A stretch of 64,000 nt of DNA from Saccharomycopsis phalli. Its lineage: Eukaryota > Ascomycota > Saccharomycetes > Ascoideales > Saccharomycopsidaceae. The stretch spans positions 2,086,501 to 2,150,500 of the forward strand of contig CP073213.1 in the NCBI GenBank assembly GCA_020342235.1. The letters are read 5' to 3'. Position numbers and translations under genes: made by a program. Shown here piece after piece: positions 31,801 to 41,293 of this stretch; positions within the stretch are counted from its first letter, which is position 1, and each line of letters opens with the position of its first letter. The notes beneath the pieces are model-generated. The model had not been told where the DNA came from and made no database searches. It was given only the letters and a program-made list of their open reading frames with translations.

Positions 31801-32779
31801 TTAAAATTTCAGTTTATATTGCCTGCCAGTGATTATATTGCCGTAATTCAGCGTTTATCCTTGTCATGTCATTTTACGGTTCATATCTGAGCTTTGATAC
31901 AGGAAAGGAATAATAAAGAGAGTCGTAAAGGTCACCATGGATCTTGAGATGATAATTTACATTACCATGAGCATGCTGCAGGAAATAACAAAGACCCTCT
32001 CGGGGATAATAATAGATACTTTAGCCTAATTGTGGTTAGCAGGAGTGGACGTTTAATAATGCTTATTAATAAACAGAGAGAATTGTCCCAGGCATTGTAG
32101 CGCATATTTAGTGTACAAGCAAACACGCTAAATAGATTCTAAATATTTCAAGAGTGATTTCCTTAGGCAGCCTCACAAGCTATCTATTTTAGAGACTGAT
32201 GTTTGCGTGTATTTACAGGAACCACGCTGTGCGACATAAAGTTATATGAGGGATCTGAATCAATAAATTTTCATCTGGCTCACTATTTTGAAACCGATTA
32301 AATGAGCTGTAAAATTGCGCTCCGTGATGTGATCTGCAAAGCACATTGTCTATTCGTTGGATTGTATCACATACAGTGGCTTGCAGATACGCTATAGTGG
32401 TACTTCCAAGGGTCAATGGCACTCTTGGAGGTGATGTGAAGGATGAGGCGTGTGATTTTTGAATATGATAATCTGGTTGTCTACATAGGGTTACCGTGAG
32501 GGTGTCCAAGTCAATTAGAGTAAATAGCATGGCACAGTAGGAACATGTCTGGTTGCGAGAACCGATCAACACTCGCAAGACCAAGATCCACATTTGCGAT
32601 TTTCAATACACTGTGTTTGAGCCTCCTGATCCAGTCGACGATACCTCGACACGCATGTGGGTAATATCAAGACTAAATCGCGAATACATGAAAATCCCGA
32701 GGGTCAACAAGCGGTGCTGCCATGAATAAACAAGCGTACTGCCAATGAAACATTATCGCGACACCTTTACCACACCAGA
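28830..32779. other. 3.9-kb gene-free region upstream of the hexose transporter
   Basis: No convincing gene. Short open frames (for example 29031-29279, 30465-30674, 31319-31579, 32213-32593) lack recognisable features, and several lack an ATG. GC-rich CCCCGGGG and CCACCGGGG motifs near 29140-29220 and 29590 may be glucose-repression sites for the transporter. A tandem repeat lies at 31172-31306. Confidence 0.5.
31172..31306. repeat. 22-bp imperfect tandem repeat
   Basis: About six units of the form CAATCATGATGTTTGAATCATT; three central copies are nearly identical and the outer ones carry GGTATTGGAATC. It contains overlapping ATCATGAT palindromes. It is non-coding. Confidence 0.8.
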
Positions 32780-33850
32780 CTACTCCTCTCGCCAGTTAAT
32801 CCACACTTGGTCTGTACGGAATCTCTGCAGACACACCGTCTCCTTCATATCTTGGACATGGTCACCTGTCCGGTAGCTCAACAACCCTGCATGGGCAATC
32901 ATAATGCCATTATCAATACAAAACCGTTCGTCAGTAGCATAGACCCGGCCGTCGCGATCTCTGGCCATGATTGCCATCATTTCCTGCAAGCGCTCATTAC
33001 AGCCCACGCCTCCTACAATAAGAACCTGGTTCGAGTCAACATGAGCCATGGCCCGTTCGGTGATTTCCACCAACATCGAGAAGAGACACTCCTGGAGACT
33101 GAAGCACAAATCCTGGGGAGTGTACTTCCCCTGATGGTCGTTCTTGGCCACGTTCTCAATGTGCTCTAGAATGCCACTCAAACTGAGATCCATGCCCTTG
33201 ACGGTGTATGGGAGCTGCAAGAACTTGTCTGGAGCCAGCAATCCCTTTCTGGCCAAGAGCTCGATGTTGTACCCCGGACTTGGGTCGTTTGGAATCTTCA
33301 ACAACCGCGCAAATCGGTCAAGGCAGTTTCCAATGGCAATGTCCAACGTCTCGCCAAAGATCCGGTACTTCTGCCTCGAATACGCAATCACCTGGGTGTT
33401 TCCCCCACTCACATACAACACCACCGGGTTCGAAGCCCCGGTGATCTCTCTCCCCATTTCAATGTGGCCAATGCAGTGGTTCACGCCCACCATTGGAATG
33501 TCATACAATTGCGACAATGTCCGAGCGACTATGACAACCGCATTTAGCGGGGCGCCCATTCCCGGACCCCGAGTGAAGCAAATGACGTCAATGTCGGAAA
33601 GGGCCAATTTAGCCTCATCGAGCGCCCGCTTGACGAGCCGCACGATCCAGTTCCGATGGTGACGGGCGGTATCCCGAGGCAAAAATCCTTCTCCAGGAGG
33701 CGTGGTGTAGGTGTCTCTGATGTTGGCTAGAACCTCTGCGTTTGTGTTCTGGCTTATATCGGAGTCTGCCTTGTGCCGCACAATGCCCACACCAAGCTTA
33801 TTGGCGGAGCCTTCGAGCCCCAACGCGATGTATGGTGCGGTTCTTGTCAT
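32780..33850 (-). CDS. KAE1: tRNA N6-threonylcarbamoyladenosine (t6A) transferase, KEOPS subunit Kae1
   Basis: A 356-residue member of the Kae1/TsaD/Qri7 ASKHA-fold family, which transfers the threonylcarbamoyl group to A37 of ANN-decoding tRNAs as the catalytic subunit of KEOPS. It begins [18 protein letters not shown], has the [17 protein letters not shown] stretch, the metal-binding [12 protein letters not shown] (HxxxH), [29 protein letters not shown], and [14 protein letters not shown]. It lacks a mitochondrial presequence and matches the cytosolic length, so it is Kae1 rather than Qri7. The ATG at 33850 is used; the frame extends upstream without another start fitting the family. Confidence 0.96.
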   Translation of the reverse strand: MTRTAPYIALGLEGSANKLGVGIVRHKADSDISQNTNAEVLANIRDTYTTPPGEGFLPRDTARHHRNWIVRLVKRALDEAKLALSDIDVICFTRGPGMGAPLNAVVIVARTLSQLYDIPMVGVNHCIGHIEMGREITGASNPVVLYVSGGNTQVIAYSRQKYRIFGETLDIAIGNCLDRFARLLKIPNDPSPGYNIELLARKGLLAPDKFLQLPYTVKGMDLSLSGILEHIENVAKNDHQGKYTPQDLCFSLQECLFSMLVEITERAMAHVDSNQVLIVGGVGCNERLQEMMAIMARDRDGRVYATDERFCIDNGIMIAHAGLLSYRTGDHVQDMKETVCLQRFRTDQVWINWREE

Positions 33851-34052
33851 GAAGATGACAAGACGGGATGGAAAAAAGTAGAGATAAATTATCACGTGAC
33901 ACGCGATGTGATCTGGAACGTGATTGATGTGGTGAAATTTCAGCATCACATGACCTCCGCCAAGTTGGCCTACACCGAGTAACAACACATGTATTAACAA
34001 ATGCAACCGCTAAACACACCCAGACCAATCTCTGGCCACAATATATGCTACA

Positions 34053-34421
34053 CTAAGGCCTTGGGGCACTTGGAGATACCGCAAAAGTGATTGGCTCAAG
34101 CGGAATATCCATCTGGTTCGAGCCTTGATTGACAGCAGCCGAGCCGCCTGGCCGAGGTGTTTGGAGATTCTGCCCGACGGCCTCACTGTAAAACGGATTC
34201 CCGTTGTATGACGTGTGCACTGTATTCAAGTCACCCTGGGATCCTCCATTGTGATAGTATGACACCGGATGCTGGTTGCGCTTTCTGTACGGCGTGTGGC
34301 TGTTTGACGGATTATATATCAAGACCGCCGAGGCGATCATGCCGATAATGAAGAACGCCAACAAGATATATAGCTCTAGCGAAAAGGTTAGGTTGAATGT
34401 CTTACTATCAAAGATGCCCAT
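34053..34421 (-). CDS. Small single-pass membrane protein, unidentified
   Basis: A 122-residue protein with one membrane span at about residues 15-40 (ELYILLAFFIIGMIASAVLI), a short N-terminal part and an 80-residue polar, Asn/Ser/Pro-rich tail containing RKRNQHP just after the membrane, which suggests the tail is cytosolic. I do not recognise the family. The ATG at 34421 lies 94 bp from the SEC12 start, giving a plausible divergent pair. The frame continues a few codons upstream only through TTG. Confidence 0.6.
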   Translation of the reverse strand: MGIFDSKTFNLTFSLELYILLAFFIIGMIASAVLIYNPSNSHTPYRKRNQHPVSYYHNGGSQGDLNTVHTSYNGNPFYSEAVGQNLQTPRPGGSAAVNQGSNQMDIPLEPITFAVSPSAPRP

Positions 34422-34515
34422 TGTGTATGGCAGTGACAAAATTCAATTTCCACTGTACAGCCTCAGCGGCCGGGTAACCGCAGCATATGGCGAGAGGCTG
34501 CTGACGTTTCATGTC

Positions 34516-35691
34516 ATGTCTTTCAACTCGTTGGACCATACAGTGGAGTACCCGGTTTTCGGTGCCGGGTATGTGAGCGACGACACGTTTGTGGTGTCTG
34601 GAGGCGGCGGGGAGGGTCGCCACGGTATACCCAACGTGGTGGACTTGTTCCAGATCGTTGACAAGTCGCAAGAGGAGTCTGAGAAATTGCCCGAATTGTT
34701 GCGGACCAAGGCCCTTAAAAAGCTCGACGAGTGGACGTTTGAGAAAGGCGCCACTGACGCGCCAATGAGCTTGGGAGTTCTGGGCCAGGATGTTTTTATT
34801 GGGTGTAATGATGCCAAGAGCATTGTCGAATCGAGCAGCCTGAACAGAAGCTTGAGGCGGTTTGCTGTGGAGGAAACGCGGCTCAGCAAAAAGTCCGAGT
34901 TGGACGTTGTTGGCGGACCTGCAGATGTGTATATAAAAAAAGTAGAAATTGCTAACGACGGCACAGTGGTATTGTTGGACTCCAGTAGCAAGAGCAAGAT
35001 GCTAGGAGTGGATTTTGCAGGAAAGCTGCGGCTTCGCGTGGTGGGAGAGGGCGAAATCAAGGATTTCAGCGTGAATCCATTCAAGAAAAGCTTGGAGGTT
35101 GCATACATTTCCAGAGAGGCGATCCATGTGACGAAGGCGGATTCCGGAAAAACGAGCGAAGAAGTGCTCAAGATCAACGCGTACAAGCCGAAAATGACAG
35201 TTCTTTCGCGATTAGTGTACCTTGACGAGTCGCACGTGTTGGTGGTTGGGTCACTTAGCAAGGAGAAAAAGGTGTTTGCGCTCGTGTACTCTGTCGCAGA
35301 AAACAAGGTGGTGCACCAGCAGATCCTTGTGAGCAACACCAAGAGCGCAAATTCGCTAGACTACAGGCAGTTTACGAGCGAAAAGGGACATGGTCTCTTG
35401 GCATTGGCGACGAGCAACGTGGCAATTGTGCTCTTTGACGTTGATTTGGCCAACTTCCGGCTTCGCCAGTTGTACCAGTTTGACAGTGTCCACACGTTTG
35501 CCATGACCAACATCAAAATCTCGCCGGAGATGTCGTCGATTGTGAGCGTGAGTGCAGCAAACACCATCAACGTCATCGAGTTGCCGGAGTCCGAGCAGGA
35601 CCTTTTGAAGTTGGGGCAGTCCAGCCAGTGGGGCATCATTGTATTTGTGATTATCCTCTTGTTGGCGTTGCTCCTTAGACAGGTGGTCTGA
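34516..35691 (+). CDS. SEC12: Guanine nucleotide exchange factor for Sar1 (ER export)
   Basis: A 391-residue Sec12/Sed4-type protein: a cytosolic seven-bladed WD40-like propeller followed by a C-terminal membrane span (GIIVFVIILLLALLLRQVV). The family start YPVFGAGYV and the potassium-binding K-loop motif VVSGGGGEGRHGIPN match S. cerevisiae Sec12 (YPAYGAKFL, VAGGGGEGNNGIPN), as does SVSAANTINVIELP. Sec12 loads GTP on Sar1 at the ER to start COPII coats. I chose the ATG at 34516 because it places YPVFGAGY near the N-terminus as in relatives; an in-frame ATG at 34414 would add 34 residues and overlap the divergent gene. The protein ends right after the membrane span, without the lumenal domain of S. 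cerevisiae Sec12. Confidence 0.9.
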   Translation: MSFNSLDHTVEYPVFGAGYVSDDTFVVSGGGGEGRHGIPNVVDLFQIVDKSQEESEKLPELLRTKALKKLDEWTFEKGATDAPMSLGVLGQDVFIGCNDAKSIVESSSLNRSLRRFAVEETRLSKKSELDVVGGPADVYIKKVEIANDGTVVLLDSSSKSKMLGVDFAGKLRLRVVGEGEIKDFSVNPFKKSLEVAYISREAIHVTKADSGKTSEEVLKINAYKPKMTVLSRLVYLDESHVLVVGSLSKEKKVFALVYSVAENKVVHQQILVSNTKSANSLDYRQFTSEKGHGLLALATSNVAIVLFDVDLANFRLRQLYQFDSVHTFAMTNIKISPEMSSIVSVSAANTINVIELPESEQDLLKLGQSSQWGIIVFVIILLLALLLRQVV

Positions 35692-37242
35692 TGGTGCTTG
35701 TGGTTACAGCTCAGCTGGCTAGCTCATTGCCGTTGGGAGGCCCCTGGATATTTCTCCTTATGTAATAACATCCTATACTTGACATGACAATTGCACCCTG
35801 AAGAGCGTAGCGACTTTTCCTGCAATGTCCAATGAATACTACCGGCACATATTTCAAAAACTCCTTTTCTTGCACCCTACACCGGCCATTCTGACGTTTC
35901 CACCACTGGGACATTGACTAATCATTAATCAGCAGCGTATAGCTCAACATATTGATCTACAGCCGGATATAACATGAGCAAGGCTTGGAATTAGCCTGCG
36001 GGTTTAGATGCAGTGGCAGGTATATTGTAGGCCGATCACTGAAGATTACACAACAGCACTGTGGCCAGAACATCATTGGCGTGTGTGAGGCTGAATATTA
36101 CGAGAGGAAAACTGTAAACAAGAGACTTAAACCAGGAAGATTGACGTGAAGGCGGTACCGGAGTCAAGAGGACGGTACGCTTGACTTCTGCGTTAATCGG
36201 TAATGGTGCGTTAACTTCTACGCAAGATCAAACTTTATTTATTAGATTAGCCAACCAGAAATGGTTTCAACAGAATATTTGTCGCCGTGAAAATATCAAT
36301 GGAATAGTAATGAATATTAGGAAATATTAATGGAATATTAATGGGATAGCAATGGGATATCAATGGGATATCAATGGGATATCAATGGGATATCAATGGG
36401 ATATCAATGGGATATCAATGGGCTATTAATTGAATATTAATTGAATTATGGAACATCAATTGGATTCCCCAAGTATATCCAGACTCCTCTGAGAAACATA
36501 ACCTACTACCCTTGATAACGTCTGATCATTTATTTGGACATATCTATATACTTGCCGACTCATGCGGATTTCACAGTGTATAACCATTTCCAAACCAGGA
36601 TACCGCACGGTTTGACACCTTCTGATTGATAAGGAGATTTGGCGGGTACCCCAAAATATTCCAAAAGAAGTAAACCAAAGGAGAAATGGAAAATTCCTTA
36701 AATAATACGTTCAAGTATAATGACTAGTCATTAACAGAGACGCATTGGTAGGTAGCCAGACCAATTAGATTGGCCAAGCCAGACCAATTAGCTTGAGCCA
36801 AGCCGGATCAAGCAACCGGAGAATGTGACCAACCAAGCATCCAGAGAATGTGACCAACACAGTATTGGAACCGCCAGGGTCTTATTTTCATTGACACCTT
36901 AAAACGGACTGGTTCCAAGCCACTGAATGCCCAATTGCATTTTCGCATCCCTATTGCATTTTCTAGGCAATCCAAACCACCTTAAAGTCCCAAACTCTAA
37001 TCAAGCGATCGGCAGCTTGTCATCATTGGCAGACAAAATGGAATGGGACAGTGCCACCATTTTGCTGTTTTTCCGAGATTACCTGGCATTGAACCACCAG
37101 TGTCCCACCATCAAACAAAACCGTCCGTTTGATACCAGAAAATGACCGATGCGCTGGGCATTCCCAAACCTTGCCAAGTCACGCCGGCCATCGGCTGGTA
37201 TATACAAAATGCATTACTGTTTCTGTATTGTAACCCTGTAGT
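35692..37242. other. Intergenic region, SEC12 3' to RME1 3'
   Basis: 1.55 kb between convergent genes, long for such an arrangement. It holds the 11-bp tandem repeat at 36320-36422 and a doubled CCAGACCAATTAG-type motif near 36758-36800 and AGAATGTGACCAAC near 36820-36855. No gene is visible. Confidence 0.55.
36320..36422. repeat. 11-bp tandem repeat GGGATATCAAT
   Basis: Six exact consecutive copies of GGGATATCAAT (36354-36419), preceded by diverged copies (GGGATAGCAAT, GGAATATTAAT) and followed by TTAATTGAATA-like decay. Confidence 0.9.
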
Positions 37243-37980
37243 CTATAGTAGCCGCTTCTTTTTCATGCTGCGATTGAACCTGCTATCGGGGTTCTCGTGG
37301 CATAGCCGAATGTGGCGCAACAAACTGTCCTTTCTGGGAAACACCTTGGAGCAGTGCGGCTTCATCTGGTCGCACACAAACTTGCCCGAGGCACACTCGT
37401 TTTCCGAGGAAACCCCGTGGATGGCCTGTAAATGGCGTCGGAGTTCGGCCCGTCGAGGAAGCCCAACGTACTTCCAGGCACAATCGTTGAAAGAGCATTT
37501 GTGCGGTCGGGTGCTCTCCAAATTGTAGTAGTCCAAGTGCTGGACAAAGTCCATCAATGTCTTGAACGTCTCCGCGCAGTGGGAGCACTTGAACGAGCCC
37601 TTTTTCACGTTGCTGGCCATGGCCTTGTCCCAGAGCCTAGCACGCTTCAACTGCTGCTCAATAGTGATGTCTGGTGGAGCAAACGGAAACTGCACTGTGT
37701 CCTTGGCAATGTAGTGGTTGTTGATACGGTAATTCTTGAGATCCGTGTTGTCCAAAAGAGGACGCCCGGCAAACGCCAACGACTCTGTCAGAATTTGCAC
37801 CACGGGCATTGTCTGGGGCATCAGCTGGAGCTGGTAAAAGTCCAGAAAGCCTCTCAGGAGCACGTCGTGGCAATAGTAGCTTTTGTCTTCGAGAGCAATC
37901 TGGCTGCTGTTGGGTTGGTAGTAGCTCAACTCCTCCTGGCTCGGGTGGATCATCTCGTGATCGTAAATTGGTCTCATCAT
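37243..37980 (-). CDS. RME1: Rme1-type zinc-finger regulator
   Basis: A 245-residue protein whose C-terminal half matches S. cerevisiae Rme1 closely: GSFKCSHCAETFKTLMDFVQ then HLDYYNLE (Rme1: GSYHCSHCSEKF...AHLDEFNLE), CSFNDCAWKYVGLPRRAELRR (Rme1: CPIEQCPWKILGFQQATGLRR), and PHCSKVFPRKDSLLRHIRLC followed by PDSRFNRSMKKK (Rme1: ADSRFNKRLKK). Three C2H2-like fingers thus span about residues 128-235, ending in a basic tail. Rme1 represses entry to meiosis in S. cerevisiae and influences development in CUG-clade yeasts. The N-terminus is not conserved. The ATG at 37980 is used, with a second ATG next to it; the frame beyond opens only with GTG. Confidence 0.88.
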   Translation of the reverse strand: MMRPIYDHEMIHPSQEELSYYQPNSSQIALEDKSYYCHDVLLRGFLDFYQLQLMPQTMPVVQILTESLAFAGRPLLDNTDLKNYRINNHYIAKDTVQFPFAPPDITIEQQLKRARLWDKAMASNVKKGSFKCSHCAETFKTLMDFVQHLDYYNLESTRPHKCSFNDCAWKYVGLPRRAELRRHLQAIHGVSSENECASGKFVCDQMKPHCSKVFPRKDSLLRHIRLCHENPDSRFNRSMKKKRLL

Positions 37981-39891
37981 TTGTGGTATTATCACTTGCT
38001 GGTTGTCTAGCAGATTGCAAAATAAATGTAAACCATAGCCGGGAATCCTAGAGTTTTATATGCACCACAATCATGTGCAGAGACAGGCCTCCAACCAACT
38101 TGTGTCAGACAATGCATGTCATCTCCGGCACTACCATTTACAGAAACGCCAAATCAGTGCACTAGCTTGTCGTTGAGGGCCCAAACGCCGCTCGAATATA
38201 GTGGATAAAACCTAGTCGATAACGCGACCTGTGGGACAAACGCACGATGACGCGCCGCTCAAGATTGCCCTCTGTACGTACGTTAGCACCTGGGTATTAT
38301 AGCGAATGATCCTTTAAATGCCTGCGTGTGCCAATCACTTTCAAATCCCACGGGATATCATATGATGCCCCATGCATCGCCACGCGGGGTGTCAAAACAG
38401 AGAATCTGCCCCGCCCCCAGCCACCTGGAACCCTTGCCCTGGCCCTGGCCATTTATCCATCAGCTCCAACAGAAGCATGTCTCAAGTGGTGTACATGCAT
38501 CCAGCGTGTCCCAGCCAACTGTGGGACCACAAACGCATAATCGTGTATAAACATGCAGTCGGATCGACTTGGGTCCACCATCACCGGCAAATCCCTGGGC
38601 TTTTATTCCACTCACCGGCTTTTATTTCCACGCAAAAATATCCGCAGTTGATCGCTTATGCTCCCAACTCGGATGCGACCGTCATAGTGAGTGCTATTCG
38701 CCTTGTCAGTACCCTCACGCCGCACTTCTAGAATACCGCAAGGTCCAGGCGCTATGCCTCCGCGGGGGAACTACATATGATGGTTTGAACATGAGTTCGG
38801 CCGGGTATTTAATTATGGGCACTGGCGCGCAAAAGGCGGTGACTAGCCAGTGATTTGGCCCGATTCGGCCTTGTCGCTGGGCCATTGAGAACGTACCCCG
38901 GCATCAATTAATCATTGCTCATAATCTGGCACCAATATGCTTCTTTTCTTATAATGGCGTGCCATTCTTTTGATCTCAAGGAACGTTCCACGTAGAATGC
39001 TGTAGCCATGTGGCCTAATGTAGGAGTTTTTTTTTTTTTTTTGCTTTTGTGTCTCTTTTTTTTTTTTTTTTTTTTTTTTGTTGTATTTGTATCTTTTGAT
39101 TTCTGTTTATTGTTTGATTTCCATTTATTTTGTATTTCATTTGTATTAATTACTGATGAGCGCAGGATGAATCAGCAATGCCAGTTGCACCTCAATTAAT
39201 TTGCAAAGGCAGGTTCACTGAGGATTTGTCAAAGGGACCAACTGCCACATGAAAAATAATTCTACATGCATTCGCTTAGAAATTTTCCAGAATAGTTTAC
39301 ACTGCGCATTACGGAAACAATTGCAAACCATATCGGCACGCACAAACTATACTAGTCATACATGGCATCTCATCTCAGTTTAGACCATACATTTTTAATG
39401 GGATATTTGCTGCTAATTTCAAGGCAACAGATTAAAGTTTCAAACTTTATGTGCCTTGAGCATGGGCGAGTGTAAAAATCATATGATCTGGGCAAGTTTA
39501 CAATGTAAAATATAACGAGACTTTTGAGCTTGAAGACGCAATCAACAACATCTCTGGTGGTAATTTCAGGTAGAGCACTTGTAAGCCGCTTACCAGCATT
39601 CTTGGACCCCCGAGAAACCCCCAGCACCCACCAGAAAATCCCCAAACCCAACAGTTCAATCACTTGACCCTTTGGCGGGACACTGGTTCTTTTCTTTTTA
39701 CTACAGTAAGATCATGCCTATACTTGGACCGCGTCTCTTCTGCGGGAGCTTGGAATAGGCCGACCTGCGCACTTGATGCCTGATTTCACATGAAAACTTT
39801 TATTTCGCCTCAAACAGTCATACAAAAATACATACTACCCACAAGAGCATCGTCATTAGAAGTGGCTCAAGTAATCAGCGTCGGGGTTCCA
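37981..39891. other. Long RME1 promoter region
   Basis: 1.9 kb upstream of RME1, ending at the alpha-tubulin stop. It is GC-richer than most spacers at 38150-38900. A CCCTGGCCCTGGCC tract lies at about 38438, and two long T-runs at 39027-39042 and 39056-39079. The open frames here lack protein features. A long upstream region suits a heavily regulated developmental gene. Confidence 0.5.
39027..39079 (+). repeat. Two long poly-T tracts
   Basis: Sixteen T (39027-39042) and twenty-four T (39056-39079) separated by GCTTTTGTGTCTC. Such dA:dT tracts exclude nucleosomes; they are unusually long for this window. Confidence 0.9.
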
Positions 39892-41202
39892 TTAGTACTC
39901 GTCCATCTGTTCTTCGCCCACCTCTTGATAATCGCGGATTAAAGCGGCCAAGTCCTCTCTCGCCTCACCAAACTCGCCTTCCTCCATTCCTTCGCCGACA
40001 TACCAGTGTACAAACGCCCGTTTTCTAAACATCAAGTCGAACTTGTGCCCGAGTCGCTCCCAGGACTCGGCGATTGAGGTCAGGTTAGCGAGCATGCATA
40101 CTGCGCGATCGGACGCAGACAAGTCACCCTTGGGGACAAATCCCGGGGCCTTGCTGCAGATGCCGACCTTGAACCCGGTTGGGCACCAGTCCACAAGCTG
40201 GACCCTGCTTTTGATGTGCTGGATCGCAGCTTGGACGTCACGTGTCACAACGTCGCCGCGGTAAAGGAGGCAGACTGCCATGTACTTGCCCGCGGCAGCA
40301 TCGCATTTGACCATTTGGCTGCTCTTTTCTAAGCAGGCGGCTGTGATTTCTGCGACGCTGTTGGAGACATGGTGCAGGTTGGCAGCGCTGACGACCGGCG
40401 CATAGCTAATGAGCGGGAAGTGCATTCTTGGAAACGGCACCAAGTTGGTCTGGAACTCGTTGAGATCGACGTTCAAGGGGCCCTGGAACCGAAGTGACGC
40501 GGTAACCGACAGCTGGACCTGGCTGATGAGGCGGTTGAGGTTGTCCATGCCCGGCCGGGCGACCCCCAAGTGCATGCGGCAGATGTCGTAGATGGCCTCG
40601 TTGTCGACCATGAACGTGCAGTCTGCCTGGGTCGAGTGCGTAGCAAGCACCGCGTTGTACGGCTCGACCACCGACGTCAGCACCTGTGGCGCAGGGTGCA
40701 CAGCAAATTCCAATTTGGTCTTTTTGCCAAACTCCTCTGCGACGCGGTCCAACAACAACGACCCAAACCCGGACCCCGTCCCGCCGCCAATGCTGTGCGT
40801 CACCAAGAACCCCTGGAGCCCCTCGCTCTGCTCCGCCAACTTGCGCACGCGCTCCATTGTGGTTTCCAACATTGCCTGCCCCACGGTGTAGTGCCCACGT
40901 GCATAGTTGTTGGCAGCGTCCTCGCTGCCGCTGAGCAACTGGTTTGGGTGGAACAACTGCAGGAACGCGCTTGTTTGTATCTCGTCAATGACGCCAGGTT
41001 CCAAGTCCACAAACACTGCACGTGGCACGTATTTCCCTGTACCGGTTTCGGCGAAAAACGTCTCGTAGCCGTCGCTAAGCGTGGCCAGTGGCTCCAAGTA
41101 TCCGTCCGGCTGGATCCCGTGCTCCAAGCAGTAGAGTTCCCAGCAGCTGCTGCCAATCTGGCAGCCTGCCTGGCCGATGTTGATGCTGACGACTTCTCTC
41201 AT
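39892..41202 (-). CDS. TUB1: Alpha-tubulin
   Basis: A 436-residue alpha-tubulin, intronless. It starts [17 protein letters not shown], has the GTP-binding [15 protein letters not shown] loop, [11 protein letters not shown], the [14 protein letters not shown] and [12 protein letters not shown] regions, and [19 protein letters not shown] near the end, followed by a short acidic tail ending EEQMDEY. Two in-frame CTG codons fall at universally serine positions (PAPQV-S-TSVVEP and QVQ-S-SVTASL), showing CTG is read as serine. S. cerevisiae TUB1/TUB3 have an intron near the start; none is seen here. The open frame upstream of 41202 is the antisense of the dynein gene and not part of the protein. 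Some otherwise conserved segments differ, so it could be the more divergent of two alpha-tubulins. Confidence 0.96.
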   Translation of the reverse strand: MREVVSINIGQAGCQIGSSCWELYCLEHGIQPDGYLEPLATLSDGYETFFAETGTGKYVPRAVFVDLEPGVIDEIQTSAFLQLFHPNQLLSGSEDAANNYARGHYTVGQAMLETTMERVRKLAEQSEGLQGFLVTHSIGGGTGSGFGSLLLDRVAEEFGKKTKLEFAVHPAPQVLTSVVEPYNAVLATHSTQADCTFMVDNEAIYDICRMHLGVARPGMDNLNRLISQVQLSVTASLRFQGPLNVDLNEFQTNLVPFPRMHFPLISYAPVVSAANLHHVSNSVAEITAACLEKSSQMVKCDAAAGKYMAVCLLYRGDVVTRDVQAAIQHIKSRVQLVDWCPTGFKVGICSKAPGFVPKGDLSASDRAVCMLANLTSIAESWERLGHKFDLMFRKRAFVHWYVGEGMEEGEFGEAREDLAALIRDYQEVGEEQMDEY

Positions 41203-41293
41203 GGTGCAAAAACCCCACGCCGCCCGGCTCAGCTTGGGTGCATGCCCGGGTAACCACGAGTCTTTGGTGGAGAAATGTTGATGCCATGGGCAG
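41203..41293. promoter_or_regulatory. 91-bp bidirectional promoter, alpha-tubulin / dynein intermediate chain
   Basis: Only 91 bp separate the two start codons on opposite strands. No TATAAA is visible. The interval is GC-richer than typical promoters here and includes GCATGCCCGGG and AGTCTTTGGTGGAG. At least part of one promoter must overlap the other gene's leader or coding sequence. Confidence 0.7.

Noticed and set aside
32213-32593. A 126-codon minus-strand frame with an ATG in the hexose transporter to KAE1 spacer.
   Set aside because: No recognisable domain, signal or codon bias; length is within chance for a 3.9-kb spacer.
34414-34515. A longer SEC12 starting at the ATG at 34414.
   Set aside because: It would overlap the divergent membrane-protein gene and add residues not seen before the conserved YPVFGAGY start of the family; the ATG at 34516 fits better.
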